This document shows, piece after piece, positions 25,100 to 37,626 of a DNA stretch of 64,000 bases (positions within the stretch are counted from its first letter, which is position 1; each line of letters begins with the position of its first letter). The DNA is from Lineus longissimus (taxonomy: Eukaryota; Nemertea; Pilidiophora; Heteronemertea; Lineidae), in contig NC_088326.1 of NCBI RefSeq assembly GCF_910592395.1, forward strand, positions 6,021,001 through 6,085,000. The letters run 5' to 3'. A model generated the notes under the pieces. That model was not told the DNA's origin. It did not search any database and saw only the letters and a program-made list of their open reading frames with translations. The position numbers were made by a program, and so were the translations under genes.

Positions 25100-25906
25100 T
25101 TACAGATAGGAAGGGGCTCTTGGTCTGAAATGAAGTTTAGCCAGTGTCTTTCCACGCTGAAATGAAATGGGTTGACCGATGTCATCTCTTATAAAGACTT
25201 CAATAGATTGTATATAATTTTTTGTCAGCGGAAGATAATGTGGGGGCATAAAGGTTTTAGTGACTTGTTCTACACCTCGCCTGGCCTTAATTGGGATTGT
25301 TCTTAGCAAAGGAACGTTCGTGTCACCAACTATTTGGGGACTGACTAGGTCGCAATATAGAAAAAACGTTTACATCCCTTGATAAATATCAGCCACCCAG
25401 TCTGCAACTATTTTCTTTGGTTTTAAAGTTTTATTTGAAAGGAATCGTAACCCACCTATGAGGTTAGGTGTGAATCCAGATATGGCACACATTTCCTTGG
25501 TCATGTTTACATTAGGTGGCAAGTTGATTTCAACTTTCTTGTTGTACAGCTTTGTAATCAAATGTTTCAGCTCCAAATTTATAAGTTTCAGTGTGTGTTT
25601 GTAGCATACAGAAAGAAATTTTGATTTGTTGGATAATAACCCCGTTCAACTTGGAGGTTTAGTTGTGCCGTCTTCTTGGCATCTGCATCACCATCATCAA
25701 CCTCAGTTGTGATGACTAAACCTTTGAAATCATTTTGCACGTTCAACCACGTCTCTGTGTTGGAGAATTCAACGAGTGCTACTTCAAAATTGTTTAGATC
25801 TAATGGTTCAGGTAGAAGATTTTTAAAACCCGATTGGGTGTTACTTGTATACAGATTTGTAGAGGCTCACACAGGTCAAATAGAATTCACCTGCAGTGCT
25901 GTCCAT
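25100..25906 (-). pseudogene. Polinton penton-like minor capsid protein, broken
   Basis: The start MDSTAGEFYLTCVSLY at 25,906 is followed, after a frameshift, by LDLNNFEVALVEFSNTETW and QLNLQVERGYYPTNQ, then ELKHLITKLYNKKVEINLPP, and it ends with FIRDDIGQPISFQRGKTLAK and LHFR. This order (weVgL/E…, GYY…, LI..lN, DD.G..i.F..G…LHFR) is typical of the single-jelly-roll minor capsid protein of Polintons. Two or more frameshifts disable it. Confidence 0.7.
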
Positions 25907-25927
25907 TGTGATGTGAAACGACGTTTA

Positions 25928-26212
25928 TCAGTTTTGCTGTGGGGTTTTAACAATACCTTGCTGCAAGCTTGGTGCTGGTAATAGATACCCCAGTGTACAA
26001 CTCAATAAAGCCGTCCAAAGGTTACTATCACCATTCTTAAGCGATAGACTGATGATGCATGTTACTATGACAACATATGAAATGATAAGCTGTGCGAAAA
26101 ATACAATTTTGTCTCGAGGAACCTCACTACAACACACCGACCATGACTTTGTGACTATATTTGCACTCATGTTATCAACATGTTGATCTGTGTCTAAGAT
26201 GATATCAGACAT
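25928..26212 (-). CDS. Polinton two-helix membrane protein
   Basis: The start chosen is Met at 26,212 (MSDIILDTDQH). The core EVPRDKIVFFAQLIISYVVI, then SNLWTALLSCTLGYLLPAPS is a well-marked small membrane protein of Maverick/adintovirus elements, with one long and one shorter hydrophobic segment. It is open to 25,928, so it may be the least damaged gene of this old element. Its role in the family is unknown; a virion or membrane function is inferred. Confidence 0.6.
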   Translation of the reverse strand: MSDIILDTDQHVDNMSANIVTKSWSVCCSEVPRDKIVFFAQLIISYVVIVTCIISLSLKNGDSNLWTALLSCTLGYLLPAPSLQQGIVKTPQQN

Positions 26213-27305
26213 TATGTAAATCTGAAGTCCAGCTATCAAACTTTGATGGCCAGCCTTGCCAGTGAACCAGATACTCTCTTGGATGGTTTTTACGTTTGCG
26301 CGACTTCAGGATTTTCTCAACAATGAAGAGATCCTGATTTACTGTTACCCGTTGTATTTCCTTAGCATAAAAAGTACCCTCGAGTCGCTCACCCATCAAG
26401 TCGCTAATTTCATAGACAGGGGGATCGCGTGGAATACGCTTTGTTATCTCAAAGACTTCTTTTGATCAAGAAGATGCGTAACCTTTCTGGAATGTTCTTT
26501 TTTTATTTGAAATACGAACTCTGTCCAAGTCACTAAAACCGTTATGCTCCCACATACGAACTCTGTTACTTTGAATTGGTATCTTATCTGTGAAAAGGTA
26601 TTCAAATCATTGTACAAAGTGTTCCAAACATCCTGCGCATTCTTACGGTTTACTAATGCTGGTTTTGTTTTAATGCTCCTGTGATAGGTCCAATTGTACG
26701 AATGAACTAAATCTTGCAACACGTCTATATATCTGTGTGTATTCTGGTGTTGAAGAAAGCGAAAAAGCTTGGTCTTGATCGTTCTTTGTACACGTTCGAC
26801 TATACTTGCTTTAGTTTCTGCATTGTATGTGAAGTAGAATTTGATATTCAATTTATTAAGGTACGATCTAAATAAATCGTTAACAAAACTCTTTTCCTTC
26901 GTCTCTTTGACAAGCAAGGAGTTTTCTCTTAGATGTTTTAAGGATGAATTTAAATGCATCCAATACTGTTTCGGCTGACTTTGACTTCAACGCAACTATC
27001 CACAAATGTTTCGACTTTACATCAATACAGAATAATAGGAACTTAAAATTGTCATTGTGCTTAGCAATTCGACTGAGATCTGATAAGTCACATTGCCAAA
27101 GATGATCAATACCGCCAACCACAACTCGATTTCTTCGGAATTGACGTCTTGTTGGTTTGTGTAAAGTGTAGGTAGGATAATCGTTTAACCACTCAGCATC
27201 ATTCTTTTCAGGTTTATACTGTCGCGCGTATGTACTAACCCCAGCATAACTACCAGGCTCTTTGGGATCAAAATAACTATTAGACGTTTGCTTCTCGGTT
27301 GACAT
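26205..27305 (-). pseudogene. Polinton integrase with chromodomain, broken
   Basis: From MSTEKQTSNSYFDPKEPGSY at 27,305 the frame gives WLNDYPTYTLHKPTRRQF, then HLWQCDLSDLSRIAKH with the first catalytic Asp. A frameshift near 26,930 follows RDEGKEF (second Asp), and the next frame has NIKFYFTYNAETKASIVERV with the expected Glu, so this copy is a classical D,D,E enzyme. Near 26,205-26,399 a third frame encodes a chromodomain (FIVEKILKSRK… EYLVHWQGWPSKFDSW), the usual C-terminal domain of these retrovirus-like integrases. Confidence 0.8.
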
Positions 27306-27321
27306 GCTGCAAGTGCTGAAA

Positions 27322-28323
27322 CTAAGTACCATAATCCCATTTAAGAGGACGTGGCTTTTTGCCACCTGATCTACCCCGCCCAGTGCTATGCGCTGTAGTC
27401 TTTCGCTTAGAAGGAGGGGGTGTGTGTAGTCCAAAGTTGATAGGAGATGGAGCAGCAGAGGAGGTGGGGGAATTTATCCTTTGTGAGGTTCTTTTATCGT
27501 GTATGTTTTGCAAACGATCAGTATTGCCAACCAAGTCTTGTGGAACATTGGCCGTGCTTAATGCGTCAGACAATGCTTCCCAGCCCACAGGGACTTTAGT
27601 TTTCCTCATTCGTAGAACATCATTCACGAGATCAACATAATGACTGCCTGAATGTGTCTTACCGTGGAGAACCATTTCACCACGGTCATGACGGTCATTC
27701 CGTTAAATTGGGTACAACAGTATGCATAAAATCTACATGTCTCTTGGCCTTAGTCTTTTACTTTGAGGGTACACTTTCGAGGATTTATGACATCATAAGA
27801 ATGACCAAGACAACACAGAATAGTATATCAATTTGGCCAAATTTTTATTTGACAGATACCGGAAAGAAAAGGGGGCGTAACCCCAAAATACATATATTTA
27901 ATTAATTCAGTCACGTGACCCCATCTAGTCTGCATGACGCAATTCAGGTGGAGAAAAGGTCACGTGACCTTAGTGGTGTGTGACCTGCTGAGCCGCGAGA
28001 AAAGAGTGACGTGGATTTGTGTTTCAATATCAGCTGTGGCTGAATGTTCAACTGGGTTATTCAACTCACCAGCAGAAGGTTGGGCTTTGATACTTTGTTC
28101 TATAATTGGAATCGGGGTGGATGTAATATTCTGTTTCGAACGGCAAGATATTGTAGAAGGACTTGTTGGTACTGAAGTGCTTTATTGAAGTCATCAATGT
28201 CTTTTCGTTTAAGAATCAGTTCTATTTTCTGATCAAGCGCAGAAAGTTTTTGTGTGTAGGATCAAGCTGACCAATGAAGGTTTCAGGAGGAACTAACATC
28301 ATTTTTTTAGTTAACGTTGACAT
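27322..28323 (-). pseudogene. Conserved Maverick ORF of unknown role, broken
   Basis: It starts MSTLTKKMMLVPPETFIGQL at 28,323, shifts frame (LDQKIELILKRKDIDDFNKA) and ends with SHYVDLVNDVLRMRKTKVPV, WEALSDALSTANVPQDLVGN and a basic Pro-rich tail. I recall this arrangement (IL…Y..vL near the start, DLVNDVLR and NVP..L.GN near the end) from proteins next to Polinton integrases. Function unknown. The middle contains unmatched sequence. Confidence 0.55.
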
Positions 28324-28325
28324 GT

Positions 28326-28904
28326 TTAACGTCGTCCACCAAATACACCACCAAGTAAAGTGGGAGCCAATGCACCAAGCGCTCCAGCGGCTAACAATGG
28401 AAGGAAGCCTCCTTTCTGAATAATTTTTTTCTTTGTTGCTATGGAAGTCCCAGTTTTGGCTAATGCTCGAATGTTCTCTCTGTCTTGAGCAAGTTTCGAC
28501 ATCTGAGCACCTGAAAGCTTTGTATTACATTTTAAGAGATTGCGAGCACAGTTACAAAATATGGTAACAACATCCTTAGTTGGATCATTTAAGATTATTT
28601 TATAACCTGGTTTGCGTTTTGCAACACTTTCTAAAACGGGCAAACTATTTAGCATTTTTCCCTTCATATTCTTTAGTTTGTCAAGTTTCCTCTTGAGTAT
28701 GGCTTTCGTCTTTGTGGCTGCTTTTGAACGTGAATGTTGGGTTTTGGGCACAGAAATACGTGGTATCTTTTTTAAGAGGTCGGCTATATGATCATTGTGT
28801 CATTGAATTTCTGATCTGGCATGTGTAAGCGCAACTGCGGCTTTTTCTTTTGGGGTATGTTTCCCTGACGGATACTTCACTTTTGTGTACTTCGTCCTTG
28901 CCAT
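28326..28904 (-). pseudogene. Polinton small basic protein with hydrophobic C terminus
   Basis: MARTKYTKVKYPSGKHTPKE at 28,904 is followed by a frameshift and then PKTQHSRSKAATKTKAILKR, a helical middle and the end KGGFLPLLAAGALGALAPTL plus LGGVFGGRR. A basic N terminus and a Gly/Ala/Leu-rich tail resemble adenovirus-type minor virion peptides; such genes accompany Polinton capsid genes. The stop at 28,326 nearly touches the next start at 28,323. Confidence 0.55.
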
Positions 28905-29214
28905 CTTGACTGCAAATGACTGGGTATGTTGACAAACAGACCAATATAAAGGTGTTTGAAGTCTTCAAGGCAGAGCACAAATACTTGATGCTTAATTTAA
29001 AAATACCAGTCTGTAAACTTGAGAACCCTATGTGCAAATTCCTTTTTAATAATATCGCTATCAACAGTTTTGACCTGATGTGCTAGTTTTATCCACTGTT
29101 GTTTCTCAAGTCCTATTCCTTTTCTGGTGGTATGCGTTGCAGTGAATATTGTCTTATGTCGATAAGCACTTCACCACTATACCAGTACACTTCTAAGTAC
29201 ATCAGATTACCAAG

Positions 29215-30060
29215 TTATAAACCTTTTGAGCAATTTGCAGTTGCTGTATAATTGAGAGTCAATTCACTGGGTGTGTTAGGCCTGTCTATTGTCGGCTCTT
29301 CTATGGGCTTCTGCTGTCCCAGATTACAGGTGCAATGGACCAAACCATATGCACCAACAACCATAAAAAGAGTGATTAGTGAACATAATGCATCAAATAG
29401 ACAACAAGCTATTTTCCTCTTTCTCTTGCTAAGGAGTAGATCCTCTATTAGCGACATCCTTACTGTGTGTGCTGGTGGAGAAGCTGGGTGTAAATTTTTA
29501 TTCTTTTCGAGGAATAGCTTTTGACAAAAAATAGATTTGGGGCTTTGCTTCCAAAATGAATCAGGTTTAAGTGATGTACTCAATATAGACCTTGGGGCCA
29601 GAAGCTCGCCGGGTTCAATTTTGATACCGACAGGGATATGAACAACTTTGTGTTGTTCAAGGATTTTACTACGAAGACGCAAACACAGAGATGTCTCTTG
29701 GCGGAGATCAACCAGTAAATGTCCATAAGGTTCACTACTTGCGTCACTGAAACTTTCAATCATACCATTCTTATGTTGTTCGGGATATATTTGATTTGCT
29801 AAATATTCAACTTGTCTACAATCTCTTGGATTTTTTAACAAAACCATAATACTGACAATTCAGACTGATGGTGCGGTGATCCTTGTTGCCATAAAATACA
29901 TTTTGAACTATGTGAATCACACATTTCTATGGTGACAACCACGCGTAAAGAATTGAATGATCTTTTGAACTGTTTGATTCATAAGATCGTCCAAAATAAC
30001 TAAGTGGGCTATATTTGGACTTAATTCTTCTGAATCTATGGAGAAAATGTTTTCAATCAA
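29215..30060 (-). pseudogene. Polinton packaging ATPase, C-terminal half
   Basis: From about 30,050 the minus strand shows LSPNIAHLVILDDLMNQTVQ (Walker B-like hydrophobic run plus DD) and FFTRGCHHRN, then after a shift TISLNCQYYGF, and an open frame with PRDCRQVEYLANQIYPEQHK and EPYGHLLVDLRQETSLCLRL. This is the FtsK/HerA-type genome-packaging ATPase of Polintons. The Walker A half is missing and frameshifts separate the pieces. The tail after about 29,600 looks unrelated and may be noise. Confidence 0.75.
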
Positions 30061-30155
30061 CGAAACAGAAAAGAAAATACTGCTATTATAGCATAAGCGG
30101 AGTCTCCCATTTTTCTGGAATATTCGGCTTTTGGTGATGAGAGACTATTAATCAA

Positions 30156-30498
30156 TAGCATTCCGCGAAGATGACGTCACTGCAGCTGCTGCCCTCTATT
30201 TCCCCATCGCTGAATTACAGGCAATGTCGGACAAACATGCGGTTTCGCAGTTAGATTCAATCTGACACATGTCCGAGTGTTGGAAATACTACATAATTGT
30301 TCTGAATATTTCTCTCTCTGACTCTATGGTATCATTCATGCTAAAAACAGTGCAGGGTCAAAGATAATTGACTTTGAAATAAGCTCAAATGCGTAGAAAT
30401 AAGTGTCGATGTCCGACTGTCACGTGACTAAAACGTCATCAATATCTTATGCAAATGACCTTGTGAGCTATAAATAGTAACTACGCGGAATGCTATGA
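30156..30498. mobile_element. MITE of about 340 bp
   Basis: Ends are inverse copies of ATAGCATTCCGCG (left near 30,156, right near 30,498). No coding capacity. The target duplication is unclear. Confidence 0.55.
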
Positions 30499-32510
30499 GC
30501 AACGTATATGATTACTGCGATGTTTTTACTGCAGTTACTTAATTATTGATATGAATGAGGCTCAGGTTGTGCACATGCAAAGCGCATGACCGTTTTACTG
30601 TGACAAATTATTAGCCTGAACCTGTGTTTTTGCTGTGCTCAGGGTTGACAAGGTTGTTAAAAGGGCTGAGTTTGTTGACTGTTTCGTCAAGAATAATTAG
30701 GAAAGTAAGGGATAAAATTCAACGGAAAAAAGAACTACTCCTGATTACTAATGAGGTCATTAGAAATTAGGGAAGTTGTCATTGGGCATGTTGGGGTATT
30801 GTATAGTATCAAATGACACATTTTGAATGTGAAAATCCCTTACGGCTAACTTAACGGCCGCTCTTACTCTCTAGTGCTAGCGCCGAAACAAAACGATCAA
30901 ACAAAAATAATAAACATATATTTGCGAAGCAGCTTGATTACGGCGTGATATCTGTTCCACTCACACGCATAAAAGTCCGTCAAAATTACCAACTATATTG
31001 TTTATACGTAACACTCCTAAATCATCCTGTAAATACTTCATGCCGAGTCTTGATCCACTGCCTTCTTTTATACTTAGACAATCGATACAGCATCACTTTT
31101 TACACTTTATTGTGACAATAACGATCTTCCATATTTCTGACGAATTAGTATCAATATAGCAGGACACCAACTATCAACAGGCGATTCTGCCATCACGCTG
31201 CATTGGCAGTCTTTAAAAAATACTGAAGGGGTGGCTCGAATTGTTGGCAGGGCAGGGACTGAGGATTTTGCGCATGTGATGGGGGCAATCTGGGCAGGAG
31301 TTGTTGAAATGTGATGTGGTATCATCAGAGGAACCTGTCATAGATGTTTTTATTGTAAATCTATATAGGTAGCAGCATTCAGGAGAAATTACCGACACAC
31401 ATACTGTATGCATTGAATTAGCTGGCCACCACCAGGAGATCAAAATAGGCCTATATTCATCATTATACATGTTCCAGGATGACTGGGGAAATAGACGCAT
31501 GATCAGTCCAATAGGAATTTGTCCGCATTTAGTAGGCCTATGAAGCTTAGGAATGCAATTTCGAATTGATCTATGATGGCTTATTGCTAGAACATGTAAA
31601 GTGATAAATATAGCTCTATTTTGATCTCCTTGTGGTGGCCAGCTAAATGCATACAGTACTGTACTCACCGTATTTTAACTGTGTGGCGCACCAAATCAGG
31701 TGATTCGAAATTTCCGCCATGCTTACTCGCGAACTCACCTGGCTATCGATAGGCGGCAGCACCAACAATTAAGACGGCGCGGATTTTTTGGCGGCTAAAT
31801 GTTGAATGAAAAAGTGTAGCATTTGATGGCGCCAGCAAGCTAAAATGTATATATTCACATCGCGTATTGACAGCTTGACCTCCACAAGCAGACAACCGAC
31901 TCAATATAAGATTACTACGCTATACATGGCGATGTATGGAACAAAAAGGGGTATTAAAAAAATAATTTATTCAGCAGGTTAGAGCGGCTATTAGTAAATT
32001 CAATTGGGCGAATCAAGTTGAGATTGATCTGAGGGATATAGGCAGAATAGCATTGTCTTTTTGGACGTTACAAACATGATAACTAATTTGTTCAAGCAAA
32101 AGCACCAGCAACCAAGCACAGATGGTGGTTCGTAATCGAACCACCAAAAAACGGCATACGAGGAGTTACGAATCACGAAATACAGAGGATGTCAATGTAT
32201 ATTATCGAGGATGGTTTTTCAAAGGTTCTTTGATTGCTTGTGCGGCTAAATATGAACACCGATTTAGTACGTGTCGTGGGAATGAATTCGCACATACGAC
32301 TTCATGATGACACCACAGGCAATTATACTTTAGTACTTCGTCGTTCGTATGGGTTGCAAAACCTGCCTAGTATTGCAAAACAAAGATATGAAGATGTAAC
32401 TATTTTGTAAAACAGTTCAGGACATCAAATGATTCACTTGTAACATACGTCAGACAAACGTCAATTCATTCGTAAGCGGAATTTCACTCGCAAAATAAAC
32501 TTTAGTTCGC
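30499..32510. other. Long stretch without recognised gene
   Basis: Frames at 31,107-31,668 on the minus strand are open but low in complexity and match no family. I see no clear repeat or promoter. Confidence 0.4.
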
Positions 32511-32853
32511 TTAAAGCGAACTGGAACCGCCGAGCCAGTTCGTATGACCTCGTTTTCATTTCCCGCGTATCGGGTGATCAGAACGAGGCATGAATGAAAC
32601 ATGGCGCCTAGCTGTCAATCATTGAGTGACGTCACTACTATGGAATTTACTACGAAAACTCATGAATGAAAGATCGCATGACTCACGTGATTCTCACATG
32701 ATTCTCAATGATAACAAATTGAATTGCGCATGCTCGGGCACTGGGGGCGGAGCTACAAATTTGAACTCGAATATGAAGTTGGAAGTTCGACTTTCTCGGG
32801 CGGTGAAAGTCGAAAAGTTGAATAAATCGCTCGGCGGTTCCAGTTCGCTTTAA
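32511..32853. mobile_element. MITE with TTAA flanks (piggyBac-like)
   Basis: The ends AGCGAACTGGAACCGCCGAG… and its inverse …CGGCGGTTCCAGTTCGCT are perfect over about 21 bp and are flanked on each side by TTAA, the target of piggyBac transposases. Length about 335 bp. It carries no gene and would need an enzyme from elsewhere. Confidence 0.7.
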
Positions 32854-34401
32854 CCGTCCATAGAGTTCGGTAAGGTTACATTGCATCGGTATATACACAG
32901 ATTGCAAACTTTATCTGATATTTTGTTAACACAGTCGATGATAGTTGGATTCTGCAATCAAATCTTCGCTTAGCATCACTGAGGATGGTATTGATGTAAC
33001 ATTGGCGTCATGCTGCAGTAAGATAGGTTCCGGTTTATTTGTAGAACTTCCATTTGAAAGTTCTCGAATCCTCGTTAGATGGCGCAGGAATGTCATCATA
33101 AAAGAAGAGAAATCTGTACAAACTAGTTAGAAGTAAGTTAAAGGTTTTGTTTTGGTATGAAAAATATTGATCGATAGAAAATCGTTTCCGTCAAGAAGAT
33201 ATAACGATCAATGGAAATTCGAGTTTGGATATCGTTGAGACAATGTTCATAAAATTCCAAGAATCAAAGCCAGCGACGCTCGGATTAGGCACAATTGCTT
33301 TGAGGTTAGAATTTTAGCCAGTGCAGGGTATTGTCTCAGGGGTTTTTGTGTAGCGGCAGAGAAATGAACGTTAACCCCTGATTTCCTCAGGATGCCTGAT
33401 GCCGTTCCCATTTTTGCCGTTATGATACAACCTTGGCGTTATGTCCAGAGCGTTCAGTCGTTATTCTACAAATCAACTGAAACTAGTAGGACACGCAAAA
33501 ATCAGCTTCATAGCTATAAAGTCGTGATCAGTTAGCGTATTCTATCATGACGCAATTTGTGACTCAATTTCAGCCGTTCTTTGTGATACTCTTGCAAAGC
33601 TACGGTGATACCCTTGCAAGGCTACGAACTTTGCGAGAACGAAGTAGTGTACGCATAGTGCTACACTTAATAGTACATTTTGCTGGATCTAGGCTCGGAC
33701 CTATGTTTGGTAGGTTGGTTTTCAGATCGTTATTGCAGCCCAACGGCGCCTGGTTGTGCACATCGTTAGTTACTCTACGAATGTTGAAGGACATCATCAG
33801 CGTTTACTTCTCATTTTATCGGAATTTTAGGCGTTTGCAACGTGTAGTATTCCCAAGACAAATTGGTTTTTGCTTTCTTGGTGTTTTTTTCGGGGAGAGG
33901 GGAGGGGGAGGGCGAGTTCCTCATCAATGTATCCCAAAGGAAGATGCTCCGGGACTTCACAACACGCTATAATATGTAGGCTATGATTGCAAAACTGTTT
34001 TTTTTCTACAGTGCCGAAAGATCGAGGCCGTGTACGAATTTCAGCGTTCACGAACAAATGGACACCTATAGTACTAGGAGCCTCGGTTTACATAAGTCTC
34101 ATTCAAAGGACTGTGGAGAGCCAGGAATGCTAGTTTTCTTGAAAGCCACGCCGTTTCAGGGGAATAAGGTCATGATTCGCGCTTGGTGGTTCCGTGCTTT
34201 TCCTTTTCAGCTTTTAAGTACTAGGATGTGTTCTGCTCATTCGGAAGTCGCACCTGGGTGTGCCATTACTCTTCTTTCAGTTATTGCCAAAAAAATTATA
34301 ATATCCGATTTCACACGATATGTTTATACAAGAAGTCCTTAGACCAATCTTAGACAAGAATATTGCGAGAAGTTCGACTCCGAATTTACCAATAAAAGAA
34401 A
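32854..34401. other. Stretch without recognised gene
   Basis: An open frame at 33,547-33,972 (+) has no family likeness and poor complexity. Nothing else supported. Confidence 0.4.
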
Positions 34402-34654
34402 ATGGCTGCAGCTGCGTTTGTACGAGTAAATGTTTTCGTGTTGAGATACAGCAGGATCGTTGATGACCCTAAATACGGAATTCAGCAGGCTGATTCTGTC
34501 CTCCAGTGCGGGTTAACATGCGCGATTACGCAGGAGTGCCAGGCATTCTCCATCACAGGTGATGTCTGTTTCTGGGTTTCCCCATCGAACAAAGCAACAT
34601 GGAATTGTAGCGGGAGGAAAACTGGTGTAAAATACCGGTATTGGGCGATACAGG
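34402..34654 (+). CDS. PAN/apple-like exon fragment
   Basis: SVLQCGLTCAITQECQAFSI then GDVCFWVSPSNKATWNCSG has the Cys spacing and C-x-AF core of PAN/apple domains, which bind proteins or sugars outside cells. A GTAATA donor follows GCGATACAG at 34,653. There is no clear signal peptide or neighbour exon, so it may be an isolated or relic exon. Confidence 0.35.
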
Positions 34655-35269
34655 TAATAACGCTTCTTCGTTTAGGATATCTAAATTTATAAATTTGTCT
34701 TCTAGATAATCAGAAACAAAGTATGATGTATAGCAATGATTTCATTCGGGCTTTTAGCAATGATTACATTCGGGTCATTGTTGTGGTAGTTCCTGTAAGA
34801 TGACTTGATAGAAGACTAAGAATTGGGAACTTCCGATTGACCGAAAGGCTAATTGGCAGTTTTTATTCTGATTCTCGACTTGGCCACGAGGAGGCCAAAA
34901 CTAAAGGTAAAAAGTGCAATATCTCGCTTATTAGTGACTTGTTTTCGATTATATGTTTATGGTAGGTACTCCAAACAGCGATACATCACATGTCATACCG
35001 ACTTGTGTTTGACCTTTATACTATTTATTTATTTATTTAAATTCACTTTGCCATTCAAAATATGTACATGAACATAAACATACTTTTACAAAAATACAAC
35101 ATGGCACAGTAGGGAGAGTAAATAGGCTAAAGCATAACTGCCCCGAAAAGACAACAATAGCGTTGATAAAGCACAATAAGTTAAGTTGGGCGACACAGAG
35201 CACAGCGACAAAAGCTTGTCCAAGTGCATGTGTTCTCTACATTAAAAGAAGAAACTTGCTTTTATTTGT

Positions 35270-37215
35270 AAAAGTCTATGACCTTGCGTTTAAAACATTC
35301 ATGATTGAAACTACTTCTAGCTTTAAATGGAAACTGGTTCCAGAGCTTTACAGTACGATTTTTTTAAAGCATAAAAATATTTTGGTGCGACACAACGGAC
35401 TTTTTAGAAGTATTTGATCACCTCTTCTAGTATAAAAAGTAACATACGACTCAACTGGAACACTAAATTTATAGGTTAGGCAGTTGTGTAAAAATATATA
35501 GGTCTAAATCTGGCGGCTGAACGACAAAGGTGAACTATTTATTTCAAGTAGCCTGGCGGAGTAATCCTTTTTGTTACTTAACATAATTATGCCGGGTGGC
35601 ACGACGTTGGACCGCTTCCAGACGACACAGGCTCCGCTTTGAAGAGCTGTCCCATGCAACCGAGCAGTATTAAAGTTTACTGCGCACTATGCTGTTATAC
35701 GTACCCGTAATAAAGTTTTTTAAGCCGTTTTCCCTTTAAAACAGGACTTTCTACATGTTCATAACTTTTTCCAAGACGTAATCTGGGAGGAATGCTTTCA
35801 AAGCCAAATAGACCTATCCTAGCCTGTCAAACCATGAAATTTTCGTTGTACGTTATGCATGATAATTTCAGGGTTTGGAGGGTCTGAACGTAGGGGGGGA
35901 TTTTTAACGGCTTTTAACCCGCGAGTCAGCTTTTTCACCCCGACGGGTAAAATGGAGCCTCAAAACCACATAAGTAAGCCAATTGGACTGAAACTTCATC
36001 ATTTTCATCATTTTAAACACACCTTATTCACAATTTAAGAAAAATGATATCTTAAATGGAAAAAAACCATTCAACTGGTATGGTGAGACCACGCGTTGAT
36101 CTCAAACTGAACTACTTTCGTGTACAACCGCGTGCTGATTGGTTTAATACAGGTGCGTGACCTTCAACATAATCACGTTTGAGCAATTGCCTGTGACTAT
36201 TCTTACCGCATACTATGCCCTACACGCACTACTTGCGGCCTGATCAATGTGCTTGTTCCAAGTTGGGTCGAACTCGATGGTGATGCCAAGGTCTTTAACA
36301 TCCTTAATCCTCTTAAGGAGAGAGCCACGAAAGTTATAATGAAAAAAAAAGGATGATATGAAACAAAGTTGCAAGGACATATTCAAAACAAAACGAAGTA
36401 ATTCGCTCAAAACATCAGAGCAAGACTTCAAGACGCACTGCCTTTCCAACTTTAGAGTGGGAGGAACCGAGTTAGACTTAGTCTTTGCATGTTAAAATGA
36501 CCACAACCTTTTAGGGTTGGAACTCATTTATTGATCCAATGAGGAAACATGTAATTTATATTTGTCGCGAGTCAATTTCCTTAATTTATTTCTAAGTTCC
36601 TTGAACTTTATCCAGGACGATTGCCTATTGTAGCCTTTGGCTTTTCGGCGTGCAGTTCTTACTTGATTGGATAGATGCTTAACTTCAGCATCTATCCAAC
36701 GGGGACGGTGAATGTCTTTTACCATACGCTTCGGAATAAAATGATCAATGCCCTCGTTCAGAGACATACACCACTTATTGACTTTGTCAATATCCGACAT
36801 AGATTGCCTTTCACAAAAAGCGCGGCCTAACCTTTGGCCGAAAAAGCGCGTAATCCATTCATATCCGCTGAATCGAAGTCGCATACCACACGCGACACTC
36901 CGCGGTTCCGTACAGGATTAAGTTATATGTCGGACACAATTGGGAAATTGTCCGAGTCGAACATGTGAGGCAAAATCTCCGTGCGAACACAAGATGCTGG
37001 AGAGTTAGTTAATACCAGAACGAGTGTATTTCCTTTCTTATGGGTTGAACCAAAAAGAAGTCGTTGATCAAGTTACAGACATGTTGGGTCTCCCCAGCTG
37101 CGGGTGCTGAGATAATGTCCCAGTCTATTTCTGGAAAATTGAAATCACCGGAAATGAATACACGAGTGAAGTTGCTATCGCAAGGATTTAGCACATTACG
37201 CATCTATACATGTAG
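35270..37215 (-). pseudogene. LINE remnant (CR1/jockey-like), broken
   Basis: Reading the minus strand: an endonuclease piece (FTRVFISGDFNFPEIDWDII), a linker (VKDIHRPRWIDAEVKHLSNQ and KFKELRNKLRKLTRDKY), a jump to the end of the reverse transcriptase region (RIKDVKDLGITIEFDPTWNK), and, after an insertion at about 35,695-36,215, the C-terminal block YCSVAWDSSSKRSLCRLEAV, QRRATR and LWNQFPFKARSSFNHECFKR. The palm domain with the catalytic Asp pair is deleted. Confidence 0.7.
35695..36215. mobile_element. Insertion inside the LINE remnant
   Basis: LINE homology breaks at about 36,213 and resumes at about 35,690. The words ACTATGC occur at both borders (35,687 and 36,214) as a possible target duplication. 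The inserted 0.5 kb has no frame of note. Confidence 0.4.
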
Positions 37216-37626
37216 CATGTTTCTTAACCAGGATGAATTTCAAACCACCAAATATCTATACGGTGAGCAAAATGGCCCTTGGCCGTTTCATTTGAATTTG
37301 TTGAATAAAAAAGCCACAATAAGTCTTGAAGTTTCGTAGATGAGGGAATTCACCACATTCAGATTGCAATTTAAGCAGGCACGGAACGACGTCGATATAA
37401 ATAGTTCCGATCATGCGCAAGGATGTTGGCATTTCTAAAGTTGACTCCGATTTGAGCCGAGTTAGCTCTCCATGCGTCGACCCTTTCCATGTGGAACGAT
37501 GCACTTGTAAGGCGCTTCCTTGAGCCACGCTGTGACGTTTTGATGTAGATATTGATTTTCCACATCACGCTGATGGCGCTTGTTTACACCGCTAATGCGA
37601 CTTTGATCTCACTAGCCGGTGCGGAG

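Noticed and set aside
30850-31700. Possible gene on the minus strand
   Set aside because: Overlapping frames are open but without domain, splice or codon support.
33547-33972. 141-codon ORF
   Set aside because: No domain, odd composition (Gly/Arg-rich end from a GGGGAG run) and no neighbour evidence.
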